Position numbers and translations under genes: made by a program
The notes under the pieces: generated by a model
The model's input: only the letters and a program-made list of their open reading frames with translations
Database searches by the model: none
What the model was told of the DNA's origin: nothing
Part shown: positions 33,966 through 44,440 of the stretch, in pieces
Layout: each line of letters starts with the position of its first letter
Numbering within the stretch: the stretch's first letter is position 1
Assembly: GCA_949987565.1 (NCBI GenBank)
Contig: OX465119.1
Span: forward strand, 6,608,694-6,672,693
Direction of reading: 5' to 3'
DNA: 64,000 nt
From: Luidia sarsii
Lineage: Eukaryota > Echinodermata > Asteroidea > Paxillosida > Luidiidae

Positions 33966-35200
33966 AGGAAATGGTGAGGTAGAATTTACAAGCACCCCTC
34001 CGCCGGATTCATGCATTCGCGAAACGTTGATCCCAGCAAATGCAGAAAAACGTCTCGCCCTCGAACAAGAGATATTATCAATGGCGGCCGATCGTAAATC
34101 TTAAACCGCTGAACAAATTTGTCAGACCCAAGTGTTTTCAAACGGAAACTCTCAAAGTAGTTCTGGCCTCGTTGCAAACTCCGGCTTCGGGAACGTCATT
34201 AGATCTAAAGGATGCATATCTCCACGTCCCCATCAGCCAAGGACACTCCCGATTCCTATGCTTCCGGTATCAAGGAAGTACCTACGAGTTCACTTCCCTC
34301 CCCTTTGGTCTTTCGACCTCGCCAAGGGTGTTTACCAGGATTGTACGGACGGTGACTTCACGTCTCCGGCGCCAGAACATCATGTTTTTATGTATCTCAA
34401 CGACTCGCTAATTGTGGGAAGATGGAGCGAAGAGGCTGCTCGGAACCTGAGAGACACATACACGCTGACGACGGAGCTAGGGTTCATTGTCAACGAGAGC
34501 AAGTCCCAGCTAATCTCATCCCAGGAAATTACTTTCCTGGGAGCAGACATCAATCTCCTAAGGGGGATAGCCGTTCCAACAAGTGAACGTGTTACCAACC
34601 TGCGGGATCGTGTCAAACTGTTTCTATCCATCCGTGTAGCTCCAGCACGGGCATGGTTGAAACTTCTGGGATTCATGGCCAGCCTGGTGGACGTTGTCCC
34701 CTGGTGCAGACTGAGGATGCGTCCCTTGCAAATGCACCTTCTGGCACATTACAGACCCAAGACAGATCCAATCTCTCTCTCTTGGTCCTAATCGACGAGA
34801 GCATTGGTCCGCACCTTCAATGGTGGCTACAAGAGCAGAACACTCAGATCCTCAGATCACTATCTCCACAGACGCTTCCAACGAGGGTTGGGGAGCCTAC
34901 CTCCCCCTCGACAAGCGGCAGGGACATGGGATGCCAAGACTCGATCCCTTCACATCAACGTTCTCGAGCTTCAGGCCGTGATTAATGCCCTACACCACTT
35001 CAAAGTGGAGGTAGTGAGCCTGTCTATCCTAATCCAGACCGACAATACAACTGTGGTAGCATATATCAACAAGGAGGGCAGTACAAGATCCCCCCAACTA
35101 TGCTACCGAACCTGGGAGATGTTTCAATGGACAATCAGAAACAAAGTCGACCTACACGCAACCCACGTTCCGGGTGTCGAAAACTGCATGGCAGATGCCC
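33966..35200 (+). pseudogene. DIRS A reverse transcriptase-RNase H, main part
   Basis: After the nested insertion, the frame gives VEFTSTPPPDS, NLKPLNKFVRPKCFQTE, SLDLKDAYLHVPI (motif A, about 34196-34231), LPFGLSTSPRVFTRI (motif B) and MYLNDSLIVG. The last is motif C, but YLDD has become YLND (34393-34404), removing a catalytic Asp. A frameshift lies near 34330-34390 and another near 34780. RNase H follows (ISTDASNEGWGAYL, HINVLELQAV, IQTDNTTVVAYIN, 34850-35070) and then VPGVENCMADALSRGK, where DIRS elements carry the connection to the recombinase region. Confidence 0.85.
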
Positions 35201-36589
35201 TCTCCAGGGGCAAGGTGATCCCCACGGAGTGGTCACTGAACAAGGCAGTAGCAAGTCGAGTCTTCTTAGTGCTGGATCGTCCGCACATAGACCTGTTTGC
35301 CTCGGCACGCAACACCCAGCTCCCAGTGTTCTGCTCGAGATACCATCATCCACAGGCATGGGCCACAGATGCACTATCAATAGACTGGACGAACATGTTC
35401 GCCTACGCCTTTCCTCCAATCTCCATCCCCCCGGCAGTCATCAGGAAAATGGAGAGGGACAAGTGCAAAAGCCGTGGTTCCCGCGATTGGCCACTGTCAA
35501 ACGGGCCTTCCGATCAGCTGGCCTTTTCTGAAGACGGTGCAGCCTTGGCCGCAAAGGGACGTCGCCTCTCAACACGCCAAATCTATGACAGTCGATTACA
35601 ACATTATTGTAGGTGGTGCGAAGAACAGGATGTGGATCCGCTCTGTGCTTCTCTAGCTCACTGCTCGGAATTCCTACTGTCTTTGTTCAGAACCAACTTG
35701 TCAGTGGGATCGATACGAAATTATCGCTCAGCTATAGCGGCGGTACACAAAGGTTTTCACCAATGGTTCTTCCATCTCATCTAATGTGGCAATCACTCAC
35801 CTTCTCAGGGGAATGTTCAATGAGAGACCAACAATCCGAAAACTAGTTCCATCCTGGGACCTGGGTCATGTTCTGAACCTTCTTGCGAAGGCTCCATACG
35901 AACCCTTGGGCAAGGCATCTCTTATCCACTAAGCTGGCCTTCCTGCTGGCGGTGGTCACTGCAAGATGTAGCAGTGAGATCCATGCATTGTCCATGGAAC
36001 CGGGCCACATTCGTTGGGAACCAGACGGGGTCCGCCTGGTCCCTAGGGTGTCTTTTCTGACGAAAAATCAGACGGCAACGTTTACTCCTCCTGATATTTT
36101 CGTACCAAAAATTGGGTCCACCTCCTCTGTCCCCTCAGACAAACTATGGGGCCCAGTACGTACCCTAAAATGGTATCTGGCTCGCACTAAGCCACTCAGG
36201 GGCATTTGTAAGCAGTTTTTCGTTATAACAAAACAGCCGCATGGCCCGGCCTCACGGAACACTATTGCGTGCTAGGTAATTTTCAGCGATCAAATTCGCT
36301 AACTCTGACTGGCCATCCAGAATGGATGAGTCTGTCCAGGGTCTTGCCCGGGCCCACGACGTACGTGTTGCAGCGGCGTCCTGGGCATTTTTTAGAGGGG
36401 TCCCTATATCAGAGATTTCACAGGCAGCATGTTGGAAGTCAACATCAACATTTACCTCCTGCTACCTGCGTGATGTCCTCCAGACGGAAGGCAATACGAG
36501 GAAGGTGGCACTGACATCTCAGCGGTCTTCATCTCAGAACACTACACTGCAAAGTGGTCCTTCCCGGCATTGCCAGAAGACCAACTAAG
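35201..36589 (+). pseudogene. DIRS A tyrosine recombinase, frameshifted
   Basis: The linker RPHIDLFASARNTQLPVF..AWATDALSIDW..AFPP is typical of DIRS. The recombinase starts near 35515 (LAFSEDGAALAAKGRRLSTR, IYDSRLQHYCRWCEE). The catalytic Arg lies in VTARCSSEIHAL (Arg at 35964-35966), the H-x-x-R motif in HDVR (36355-36366), and the catalytic Tyr in TSCYLRDV (36463-36465). The enzyme would integrate a circular cDNA. Stops and frameshifts near 35780, 35930 and 36273 break it, although all three landmark motifs are still readable. Confidence 0.85.
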
Positions 36590-36722
36590 CAGGTGAGTCG
36601 GTTTTTTGTACCTGTATACCTAATTAAATGGTTTGAATCACGTATAATGTTTACCACTGATTAACCATTTATTAGTTCCAGGGCATCTCGCCTACCCATC
36701 CACCAGTTTTCGGTGCCACTCT

Positions 36723-36822
36723 ATGCATACGTAGTAGCTATTTGGGTAAGTGAATGAAGTAGACTCCCCCCCCCCCACAGAAGTGTGGGACGAGTCTACA
36801 ACTGATTCTTACCCAAATAGCT
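36723..36822 (+). repeat. DIRS A right inverted repeat plus ICR-like copy of the left end
   Basis: 36723-36766 is the inverted terminal repeat. It is followed by a C-rich spacer and, at 36792-36822, by GAGTCTACAACTGATTCTTA and CCCAAATAGCT, a diverged direct copy of the left terminus. Together they form an imperfect hairpin. In DIRS elements such sequence at the right end templates completion of the termini. Confidence 0.75.
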
Positions 36823-36839
36823 TCCTGCCCTCCTCCCCA

Positions 36840-37930
36840 CTCTCAGCTCGCGTTACGATGCGGCTGTGACAATCCGTATCCGGTCGTCTGGACAAGGTAA
36901 GGTAGTACAGGCCTTAGAAAGGGAAGCCTGAGCATCAGTGAAGGCAGCACGGGAGCTTTCTGTCCACTGAAGGCGGTCACCTGACTGACGTCCAGCCATG
37001 ATGGCATCAAGGGGTGAAATGATTGAGGCACATCTAGGCAAGACACGGGCAAGAACCTTGTACGCCCCAATAAAGGAACGCGGGCCTGCAACCTTGTCAT
37101 GGACAGAGTATGAATAGAGTGTGGCAACACGGTGAGGGCTTGCACGGAGTGTCCCTTGTGACCAAACCCATCCGAGTATGGTCGCTGTTTTCGGGCACAC
37201 GATCTTTTTCGCAGAGAGGCGCAGGTTGCATTTGTACAGGGTGTGCAGAACTCACCTCCGGTTGTGTAGCAGCTCGCTATAAGTGTTGCCTCTACAAAAC
37301 AAGTCATCTGCGATCTTCGCCACCACGCTGTCTTTCAGTAGGTCACCAAGGACACGGCACATGAGCTCTTCCAGGGCAGTTTCTGAGCCTGGCATACTTA
37401 TGGCTGGCCTGGTGTAGATTCGGACTCTGTGGAAAGGGGTGACTACAGTTCTTCATGGAGTTGCGGGATAGAGGGATCTGAAAGAAAGTGCTGGTGAGGT
37501 TGGTGGCAATAATGTGTTTCCACTGTGCAATTTGGCGTAGGGTGGAATTGACATTAGGCATGAGAGCCGGCTGCAGTTTGTCGTAGCGACCAACATCAGC
37601 AAAGGTGGTGACTAGCCAGAAGTCACCACTTGGCTTCTTGACCAGAAAGGAGGGGTTAAGATATTCGACTGTGATGCCTATGTCTTCAGGACGCACGAAG
37701 AGACCTTTTCCCTTAAGTTCCTCAAACTTTTGTTGGAGCTCTTGCAGTTTGTTGTTTGAGTACTCTGGAAGTAGGCCCTTGCGTTGTGGAGGTTGGACGG
37801 GGCCCATGTTGACAACGGCTTCAAACTGTCCCGCGTAACCGTTGTAGCCACGGAATTCCGAGTTGAAAACCTCATCAAACTCCTGGTTTAGGGACTGGAA
37901 GGTGGCTCTAATTTCTGCATGCGAATACTA
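36840..37930 (-). pseudogene. LTR-type (Gypsy-like) reverse transcriptase remnant
   Basis: Reading leftwards from about 37930: [57 protein letters not shown] (fingers), [32 protein letters not shown] (motif A; the catalytic Asp has become Asn in ATNLT). After frameshifts, KTATILGWVWSQGTLRASPH, GPRSFIGAYKVLARVLP and QWTESSRAAF (connection to RNase H) run to about 36850. It ends at TAAS-stop beside the DIRS ICR-like copy. The RT is inactive. It is of the same Pol type as the integrase remnant at 23700-24990. Confidence 0.8.
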
Positions 37931-38506
37931 TTAAGATCAAGAATGGCATACAATGTGTCGCTAACAAAAGTTTTGGTTACCTTTACGAGTAGTTAACAAT
38001 GAAAGGACGTTTCCGGACGCTGCAACCATGGCAATGAAACGGAAGGGGTTTCCTGACCACAAAGTATCCGGAACTGTGAAACCGACTTGTCTGTAAAAGC
38101 CGAAGTTTAATGCACAAGGCAAAAACATGTTCAACAATCAAACAAGCAACTTGGTGAAGACCACAGTCAAAGGTCGGCAACCCAAGAGGGCGCAATCACA
38201 ACTAGTGATAGGGATACCGCGTGTTGTCACGTACACACGGGCACGCAGCCAATTGTTTACACGCCAAGGTAGCCCGAGCATCGGTGTGTCATTTTTAACA
38301 ATTTATTTTGATAAAACTGATTGAAGAAATAAAATCTCAATAACACAAAGCTACCAAAAAAATTGTTTTTTACTGTTTTTCCAAATATGAAAGTATTTGA
38401 GAAAAGGAATTTGAGTTTTTGAGAAAAATGAAGCTAAAATCCAACCCGAACGCTGAATAGCACGCACGTTTTACTGCGTCAAGATTCTTTAAACTTGTTT
38501 TGAAGC
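37931..38506. other. No gene recognised
   Basis: This region lies upstream (on the minus strand) of the Gypsy-like RT, where gag or protease would be expected. I could not identify either. Confidence 0.4.
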
Positions 38507-38938
38507 GTGATGACTTTTTCACGTTCTCACGATAATGAAGTCCAAATTTGTCGTGCTTACCCTCAAGAGAAAGCTTATGAGTTGGCCTGTTTTATTAAGA
38601 CCAGTGCAAGGGAGTTAATAATTACCTTTAACATTAAAAACAACACTCGCGTCTATAAAGAGGGGGATCTAAATGACGGAAATGTAGCACGCGCCCGATC
38701 TGCTTACCATTTTCCAGCGGCATATTTGATGAAGCCAAAGGTCGCAGTGTCAAATGTTGGGAAGGAGGCAAATTCCAGTGATAGCGCCTTTCCTAACCGA
38801 GAGGGCCCATGGGAATCTGGGGTGGAGGTTGTGTCGAGACATATGTCTGGTTCTTGGCTCCTGCAAAGAGTCACACGTATAGCGCATGACGAAAGCGGTA
38901 CCTCAGGGCATAAACCAGACTATCCAATATGTGCATGA
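38507..38938 (+). other. Unrecognised 143-codon open frame
   Basis: The frame starts MMTFSRSHDNEVQI and ends HKPDYPICA. It has no signal peptide, transmembrane stretch or motif that I recognise. It may be a transposon fragment or chance; neighbours are the Gypsy-like RT on the left and the pogo-like remnant on the right. No splice sites or promoter were identified. Confidence 0.25.
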
Positions 38939-40579
38939 TTGTGCTGACAGATGTCCATGCCGCCGCAGTATCACTAAGGGCGTGTCCTCACGACCGCACT
39001 GTCCAAGCAGTGAAGGGAACACATAAGGAATAGCTTAGTGGTGATAATGCATCGCATGTGTTTGTGTAAAAAATGATATCTGATCTTGGTAAATTGAAGG
39101 TGAAATCGCCTAATTAGGTTCTTTTTTTAATCACCCAAAATAATCTGGTGAAATTCAGCTTTTTTATGACTTATTCTTCAACATTTATTACTAATCTCTT
39201 TCTTGTCCAAAAATTAACATGGTCAGACATTTACTTTTTCAGATATATTATTTATGAAATGATTGTGTAACCCGTGGTTCGTCACCAAATACAGGAACCA
39301 ATTTTAGTGTTGATCCCTCTTGGAAAAGAAACACAGCAAACAGACCAAGATTCATATCTGCACTCGCAAACTCTAGTTTTATTCAAACACCCCAAAATGA
39401 ACATTCATTGATTCCACTTTCCAGTGAAGGTGATATATAAAAATTAAAGGACGGTTATCGAGCATGGGCTGAGTGTCCAAGATTGCCCAAGGCCTAAGGC
39501 GGTGAAGGGCACGCAGTGGTGGTCCAGCATGCCGACTCCTGGGAAGGGTACACCAGCAAAGAGGTGTCCAGGGGTCTTGGCGGAGGTCGTTGGCGGTTAG
39601 GAGCGAGGTTCCGGAGAGCAGATGTCTGACAGGGTATTGATCCCCGAATCCACGAGCACAGCAACGTGGAGCTAGCTGAAAACGTACCTGGCTTTGCTGG
39701 TGTTGTGTGAAAAGGCGATTTTCCACAACATTCAGCCTGTTTGACTCTTACTTTTAAACTTACAGATCAAATTTAACAGCACAACAGAGCAAAGTGAGCA
39801 AAGTCCTCATCCTTGGTTCAAAACTACAAAATCTCTTGCTGGATAGCAAACTTCTCATAAGAGTCATAAAATGCACAAATCAATAGCAATTGGTTTAAAC
39901 CATCACCATTTACAAAAATACAATGCATGTACTCAAACTCGCCTAAAACAGAGAGCCAACACTTGTGTGAGAGACTCAATGATACTAGAAGATGGCAATG
40001 GAGGGAAATGTTTCTCATGTGTATAACACGGCGGCACAAGCAAGAATGCCAACCTCTGCTGAATCTGGGGGCAAGCTTAGGGCCCAGACCATCAGTTGGC
40101 CAAATGATCAGCTCAAGCTGTCATTGGTCAACTTTCAAATATCACACACAGAAATACACCTGATTGGTCAAGCGTGTAGCTTGGGAGATGACCAACTCTA
40201 CAGAGGTTTGTAGTTTCCTAGCTCAGGAGAGATGTGACCCACATTAGGGATTAATTGCACCTTCATCCTGCTTAGCCAAAGAGTGCACAAAGAAATCTCA
40301 GACTCCTTAGAAGGGGATAGTCCTTAGAAGTGTAAACTTTTTTCATCTTATTGTTTAAATCTATTTGGGATATGGTTTACAAATACCCTCTGTTGCCAAA
40401 ATGACATGACACAATTATGACGTCATCAAAATGTGTATGTATGAACTAAAAATTTGACAAGCCCTTTTTTGAAGGGCAAACCACCGGTGCACATTTACAA
40501 TCATGGGTACCAATCTTGGGTCCAATCAAGTACCATCTTGGGTCCTACTGTATCAACATTTAGCATTTGTCATCAAGAT
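38939..40579. other. No gene recognised
   Basis: Several open frames of 60-115 codons occur on both strands without family resemblance. The left third is AT-rich. The sequence around 39276-40330 could be part of an unidentified retroelement, but I found no terminal repeats to support that. Confidence 0.35.
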
Positions 40580-41090
40580 GTGGCGGGAGCGCGAGTACCC
40601 CTTTCCCGCATTGGCAGTGCAGACAAGATGCCCCTCACATTTGACATTCCGTCTACTGCCACAGTTGCAAAGTTTGAGGTGAAGTCTGTGAGCGAGAAGA
40701 CGGCAGGCAAGGAAAAGGACCGCTTCACTGTCATGCTGGCCTGCACTGCCGATGGAGGGAAGCTACCACCCTACGTCGTTTTCAAGCGTAAGACATTACC
40801 CAAGGACCCATTCCCTGTGGGTATCCTCATCCGGGTACACCCCAAGGGCTGGATAGACGACATCCTCGTCAAGGATTGGCTGAAGTGTGTCTGGGGGCGA
40901 GTGGGAGGCCTCAGCCACACGTCTGCTCGTACTTGACGCCTTCAGGTGCCACAAGAGCGAGTGTACCAAGGCAACCAAGGCAACCCTGCATCAGAGGAAG
41001 ACTGACCTCGTAATGATCCAGTGGGCATGACATAATTACTGCAGCCATTAGATGTTGGGGTGAACAAGCCCTTTATGTATCAAAATGTTT
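40580..41090 (+). pseudogene. pogo/Tigger-like DDE transposase fragment
   Basis: The frame reads ARVPLSRIGSADKMPLTFD, then TVAKFEVKSVSEKTAGKEKD, RFTVMLACTADGGKLPPYVV and FKRKTLPKDPFPVGI, with GWIDDILVKDWLKCVW. After a frameshift near 40920 it continues LLVLDAFRCHKSE (second Asp region), and after another near 41030 LQPLDVGVNKPF. This is the DDE_1 endonuclease core of pogo/Tigger/Jerky transposases. The helix-turn-helix N-terminus is missing, as are recognisable terminal repeats. It is a decayed internal fragment. Confidence 0.8.
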
Positions 41091-41460
41091 TATACATCGA
41101 AAATACTGGTAGACACATGGACAGGAGTGCACAGACTCGGTGGGGGGGGGGGGCACCGCTGAGCAATATCTCCACAATGGCCCAATACATTCTTCATCTC
41201 ATAGGTAGCAGCTGGAATGAGTCACGGCAAAGTCTGCTTCACCCAAACCGCTGTAAAATTAGGATAGCGGTGCGGTACACTGTGTAGTGTGACTGTGTCA
41301 CACTGTCCAGCAAAAGCAATGCATCACCACTCCACACGTGGTCCACAGCCGCTACGGTATTTGCTACAGATCCTTGTACTGAAAGTGATTTTTGAAAGTT
41401 TCTTAGGAACGCCAACAGGGACTTGTTCTTACTGAAAGATCAATCTATAACTACATCATT
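41091..41460. other. No gene recognised
   Basis: A G-run (41140-41150) and otherwise ordinary sequence separate the pogo remnant from the PLE tail. Confidence 0.35.
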
Positions 41461-41461
41461 T

Positions 41462-43590
41462 TATCTTAAAATTTAGTGGGCCTGACGTTTCGATCCTAGC
41501 AGGACCTTTCTCAAAGGCAGAGTGACAAGGACAAAACAGATACATGTACACGAAGGAAGGGGGGAGAGAGTGAATAGGACACGGATGAGAAGCAAAGGAC
41601 AAAGAGTGAAGCTGGTAGGGAGAGATCAAAGGCAAGGGCAAGGGGTAGGGTAGGGATTAGTGAGAGGAGGGAGAAAGATCAAAGAGAAGGGCAAGGAGTA
41701 GGGTAGGGATTAGTGACAAAAGAGGGAAAGATCAAAGAGAGAAGTGTGAAGGGCTGAACACAAAAGAAGGATTATCAGAAAGCTGCATGGTGTTAGTCAT
41801 TACCCTCCTGGATGTTGAGACCATGTGGTTGAATAGTCCGAAGACGCTTCATCCACATTTTCTCACGGCTAAGACGGACAGCATTACTAGAGTGACCAAG
41901 TGATTCTATGCCCAGTACACTCATATCTGATATCGAATGATCAAGGAGATTGAAGTGATACCCAACAGGGGTGTCCATTTTACCGGTTTTGATAGTAGAC
42001 CTATGGCCATAGATCCGTTTTTTGAGGGTGTTTTTGGTCTCGCCAACATACTGAATATTACAAACTCTACAAGAGATGAGGTATATGATGTTTGAGGTAG
42101 TGCACGTGATAGAGCCATAGGTCGTGTGGGTAGTTCCAGAAGAATGTCCATCGAAAGAGTCTATTTCCTTGACATGTGTCTTGCAAACAATGCATTTCGA
42201 GGTACACTTAAATGTACCAAATTTGGTTGGAGATGAAGAGTCCAAAGGGGGAACCTCTGCTCGGACAATTAAGTTAGTTATCTTCCTGAGAGGAGGAAGA
42301 GAAGGGTGGTAGGAAGTAATAAGGGAACCTTGGGCTTGTCCTTGGGACCTGGTGGCTTTTGTTTTAGTGCCGAACTTCTGGGAATGGAATAGACTTTAGC
42401 AATGGAGTTCTTCACTTTGCAAGAACTATAGCCTCTAGCAACCAAGTTACTGGCCAATACACGTGTATGGCGGCGAAAGTCAGACTCAGTCTTACAGTGT
42501 CTGGGGTGACAACTTGAGGAATGGAGATATTGATGTGAGTCGGTGGGCTTAGAATACAAGTCAGTAGTGAGTGTATTGAGGTCTTTCCGGACGGTGACAT
42601 CCAGAAAGTGGGTCTGTTGAAGAGACTGCTCCCATGTGAATTTGATAGTCCTATGGAAGGAATTGATGTGGTCAAAGAAAGCATTCAAGCTGCTACCGTC
42701 CCTAGTCCAAATGAAGAAAATGTCATCTATGTATCTCCACCAAATCCAGGGACGGCATGGAGCCTCACTGAGCATGCGTTCCTCAAGGTCCCCCATTAAG
42801 AGGCATGCAAAGGAAGGAGCCATGCGCGTGCCCATGGCAGTGCCATGCACTTGAAGATAGTGCTTGGCACTGCTTGCCAAGAAAGTAGAAATTGTTCTTG
42901 GCCAGCACTAGCCTCATGAGGGTGGTTATATCGGAGATGGGTGGAGAAGACTGTTTTCCTTTGGCCAGGGCCGAGGAGCAAGCTTGAATGCCTTCTTCCT
43001 GGGGGATGTTAGTGTATAGAGAGGAAACGTCAATAGTACCAATTATGGCAGTGGTAGGAATTTGATCCTTGACACTTTCCAACTTTCGCAGAAAGTCGGG
43101 AGTGTCATGGACATATGAGGGGATTTGGGGAACCAAGGGTTTGAGAAAAGAGTCAATGAAAAGAGATATGTGTTCCGTAGGTGAACCTTTGCCAGAGATG
43201 ATGGGTCTGCCTGGGTTGTTGGCCTTGTGAATTTTCGGGAGAAGGTAGAATCTGGCAGTTCTACAATTGATCGGTGATAGAAATCTGTGAGCTTTTTTAC
43301 TCAAATGATCACGTGATCGCATGTCATCCAAAACTTCCTGAATTTGCTCTGAAAATTTGCCAGTGGGGTTAGAGTCCAGACATTTATAGTGCTGGGGATT
43401 GTTGAGTTGGCGATTGGCTTCATCAATATTTTTTTGCCGATCCATGATTACTACGGCTGACCCTTTATCTGCTGGCTTGATAATTATGTCACCGCGGGAA
43501 TGTAGAGTGTTGAGAGCAAGACATTCTTCCCTAGGGATATTGTCGTGGGGCTTACGGGTAAGATGAGAGGAGTTGACGTGTCCTAAGACC
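41462..43590 (-). mobile_element. Penelope-like element 2, 5' truncated, RT plus GIY-YIG
   Basis: This is the most complete PLE of family I in the window. On the minus strand it starts inside the N-terminal domain (near 43590, HLTRKPHDNIPREE), continues through RT and GIY-YIG, and ends with the common tail (AAATTTTAA at 41462-41475). Sequence before 43590 does not match PLE 1, so the 5' end is truncated. Between coding region and tail it has two copies of a 60-70 bp unit containing GGGTAGGGATTAGTGA. Confidence 0.85.
41793..42278 (-). pseudogene. PLE 2 GIY-YIG endonuclease domain
   Basis: The domain has an upstream Cys-rich segment (FKCTSKCIVCKTH), then IIYLISCRVCNIQYVGET (GIY-YIG core, here IYL..YVG), KKRIYGHRS with the conserved Arg, HFNLLDHSISDMSV and the C-terminal EKMWMKRLRTIQPHGLNIQE. 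It ends at the TAA just before the tail. It joins the RT by a frameshift near 42270. In PLEs this domain nicks DNA to prime reverse transcription. Confidence 0.85.
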
Positions 43591-43616
43591 GATTTCACCA
43601 AACTCAACTTACGCAA
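42278..43616 (-). pseudogene. PLE 2 reverse transcriptase, one frameshift
   Basis: The frame from 43616 to about 42880 gives IIIKPADKGSAVVIMDR, ARFYLLPKIHKANNPGRPII and TIDVSSLYTNIPQEEG (motif A). It then slips near 42875 within LGKQCQ/AKHYLQ. The next frame (42880-42278) resumes with VHGTAMGTRMAPSFACLLMG (motif B), WRYIDDIFFIWTRD (motif C), TDLYSKPTDSHQYLHSSSCH and the connector to the nuclease. Only this frameshift and one before the nuclease break an otherwise well-preserved reading frame, so this copy is younger than its relatives. Confidence 0.85.
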
Positions 43617-43993
43617 GATTTGGATGAATTCAACACACTCTCCAGGCTATAATAATGATACACGTGAGGTGCACGTGGTTCCTCAGAAAAAAAAATGTTG
43701 GTTTTATCATCTTTTAGCAGAATAGTTTGACCCGCGCTGCTCTCTATCTGAGGCTGCCAGGTTGACTTTAGCAATACATGTTATGGCTTAAGCAGTCGGC
43801 TAACACACATGTTGCACCATAGAGCTTCGTAACTCTGTGGTTGCAGGTACCGGTACCTCCACTCCAAGGTACGGTAGACCCATGCATCAATCCCGTACTT
43901 GTTGCCACGTGATCCATTCGAATACATTAATGACACCTTTCTCATGCCTGACAAGTCCTACAACAAGTCCTATTGTTATTATTATTATTATTG
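43591..43993. other. No gene recognised; AT-rich run into minisatellite
   Basis: This is ordinary sequence with a (TTA)n-like run at 43973-43993 immediately before the 44-bp repeat array. Confidence 0.4.
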
Positions 43994-44301
43994 TTATTGT
44001 TATTACAATGCACTATGCTTCTAAAAGGGCTCTTCAGTTATTGTTATTGCAATGCACTATGCTTCTATAAGGGCTCTTCAGTTATTGTTATTGCAATGCA
44101 TTAGGCTTCTAAAAGGGCTCTTCAGTTATTGTTATTGCAATGCATTATGCTTCTATAAGGGCTCTTCAGTTAGTGTTATTACAATGCACTATGCTTCTAT
44201 AAGGGCTCTTCAGTTATTGTTATTACAATACACTATGCTTCTAAAAGGGCTCTTCAGTTATTGTTATTGCAATGCACTATGCTTCTAAAAGGGCTTTTCA
44301 G
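43994..44301. repeat. 44-bp minisatellite, seven units
   Basis: Seven head-to-tail 44-bp units start at 43994, 44038, 44082, 44126, 44170, 44214 and 44258. Each reads TTATTGTTATTGCAATGC, then AYTATGCTTCTAWAAGGGCT, then CTTCAG. Units differ at only a few positions. One and a half more units are found 3.65 kb away at 47957-48020, after the Helitron-like array. The plus-strand open frame here is the repeat translated. Confidence 0.92.
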
Positions 44302-44307
44302 TCATTA

Positions 44308-44440
44308 GCTTTTCCGCACGCTTCAGCGAAGCGGAAAAGGTATTGTTGTTATGTTTTTTTTAGCTTTTCCGCCGCGAAGCGGAAAAGCTATTGTTTTTGT
44401 TAAGATTTTTTAGCTTTTCCGCCGCGGAGCGGAAAAGCTA
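44308..44440 (+). repeat. Three consecutive AGCTTTTCCGC hairpins at the array head
   Basis: Perfect or near-perfect stems at 44308-44338, 44362-44390 and 44411-44440 (for example AGCTTTTCCGCCG and CGGAAAAGCT) are separated by about 20 T-rich bases with TATTGTT. Two more are at 45010-45038 and 45066-45093. The stem changes sequence in step on both sides in one copy (TTTTTCGCCG/CGAAAAAGC at 45066), which keeps it paired. Confidence 0.85.

Larger units (their letters stand above)
31376..33972 (-). mobile_element. Nested antisense DIRS element B, 3' truncated
   Basis: A second, divergent DIRS family lies in reverse orientation inside DIRS A RT. Reading leftwards it has a gag-like region (33784-32569), RT (32480-31454) and the first residues of RNase H (METDASNTRWGAF, 31446-31408). 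It then stops at the junction, without recombinase or right terminus. No target-site duplication is visible, as expected for tyrosine-recombinase elements or for a truncated copy. Confidence 0.8.
28656..36766 (+). mobile_element. DIRS retrotransposon A, nearly full length with inverted termini
   Basis: Inverted terminal repeats of 44 bp with one mismatch (28656-28699 and 36723-36766; GAGTCTACTTC, TTACCCAAATAGCTACTACG) bound the element. Between them lie gag, RT, RNase H and a tyrosine recombinase in DIRS order. Just outside the right repeat, 36792-36822 has a further diverged copy of the left repeat in direct orientation, as expected of an internal complementary region. An antisense DIRS (about 31376-33972) interrupts RT. 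Without it the element is about 5.5 kb, a normal DIRS length. Frameshifts and stops make it inactive. Confidence 0.85.

Noticed and set aside
39241..40330. A possible LTR or solo terminal repeat
   Set aside because: I saw no matching second copy, primer-binding site or target duplication.
43994..44301. A membrane protein with repeated ALQLLLLQC segments
   Set aside because: It is the 44-bp minisatellite translated; 44 is not a multiple of 3, so the frame rotates through the repeat.
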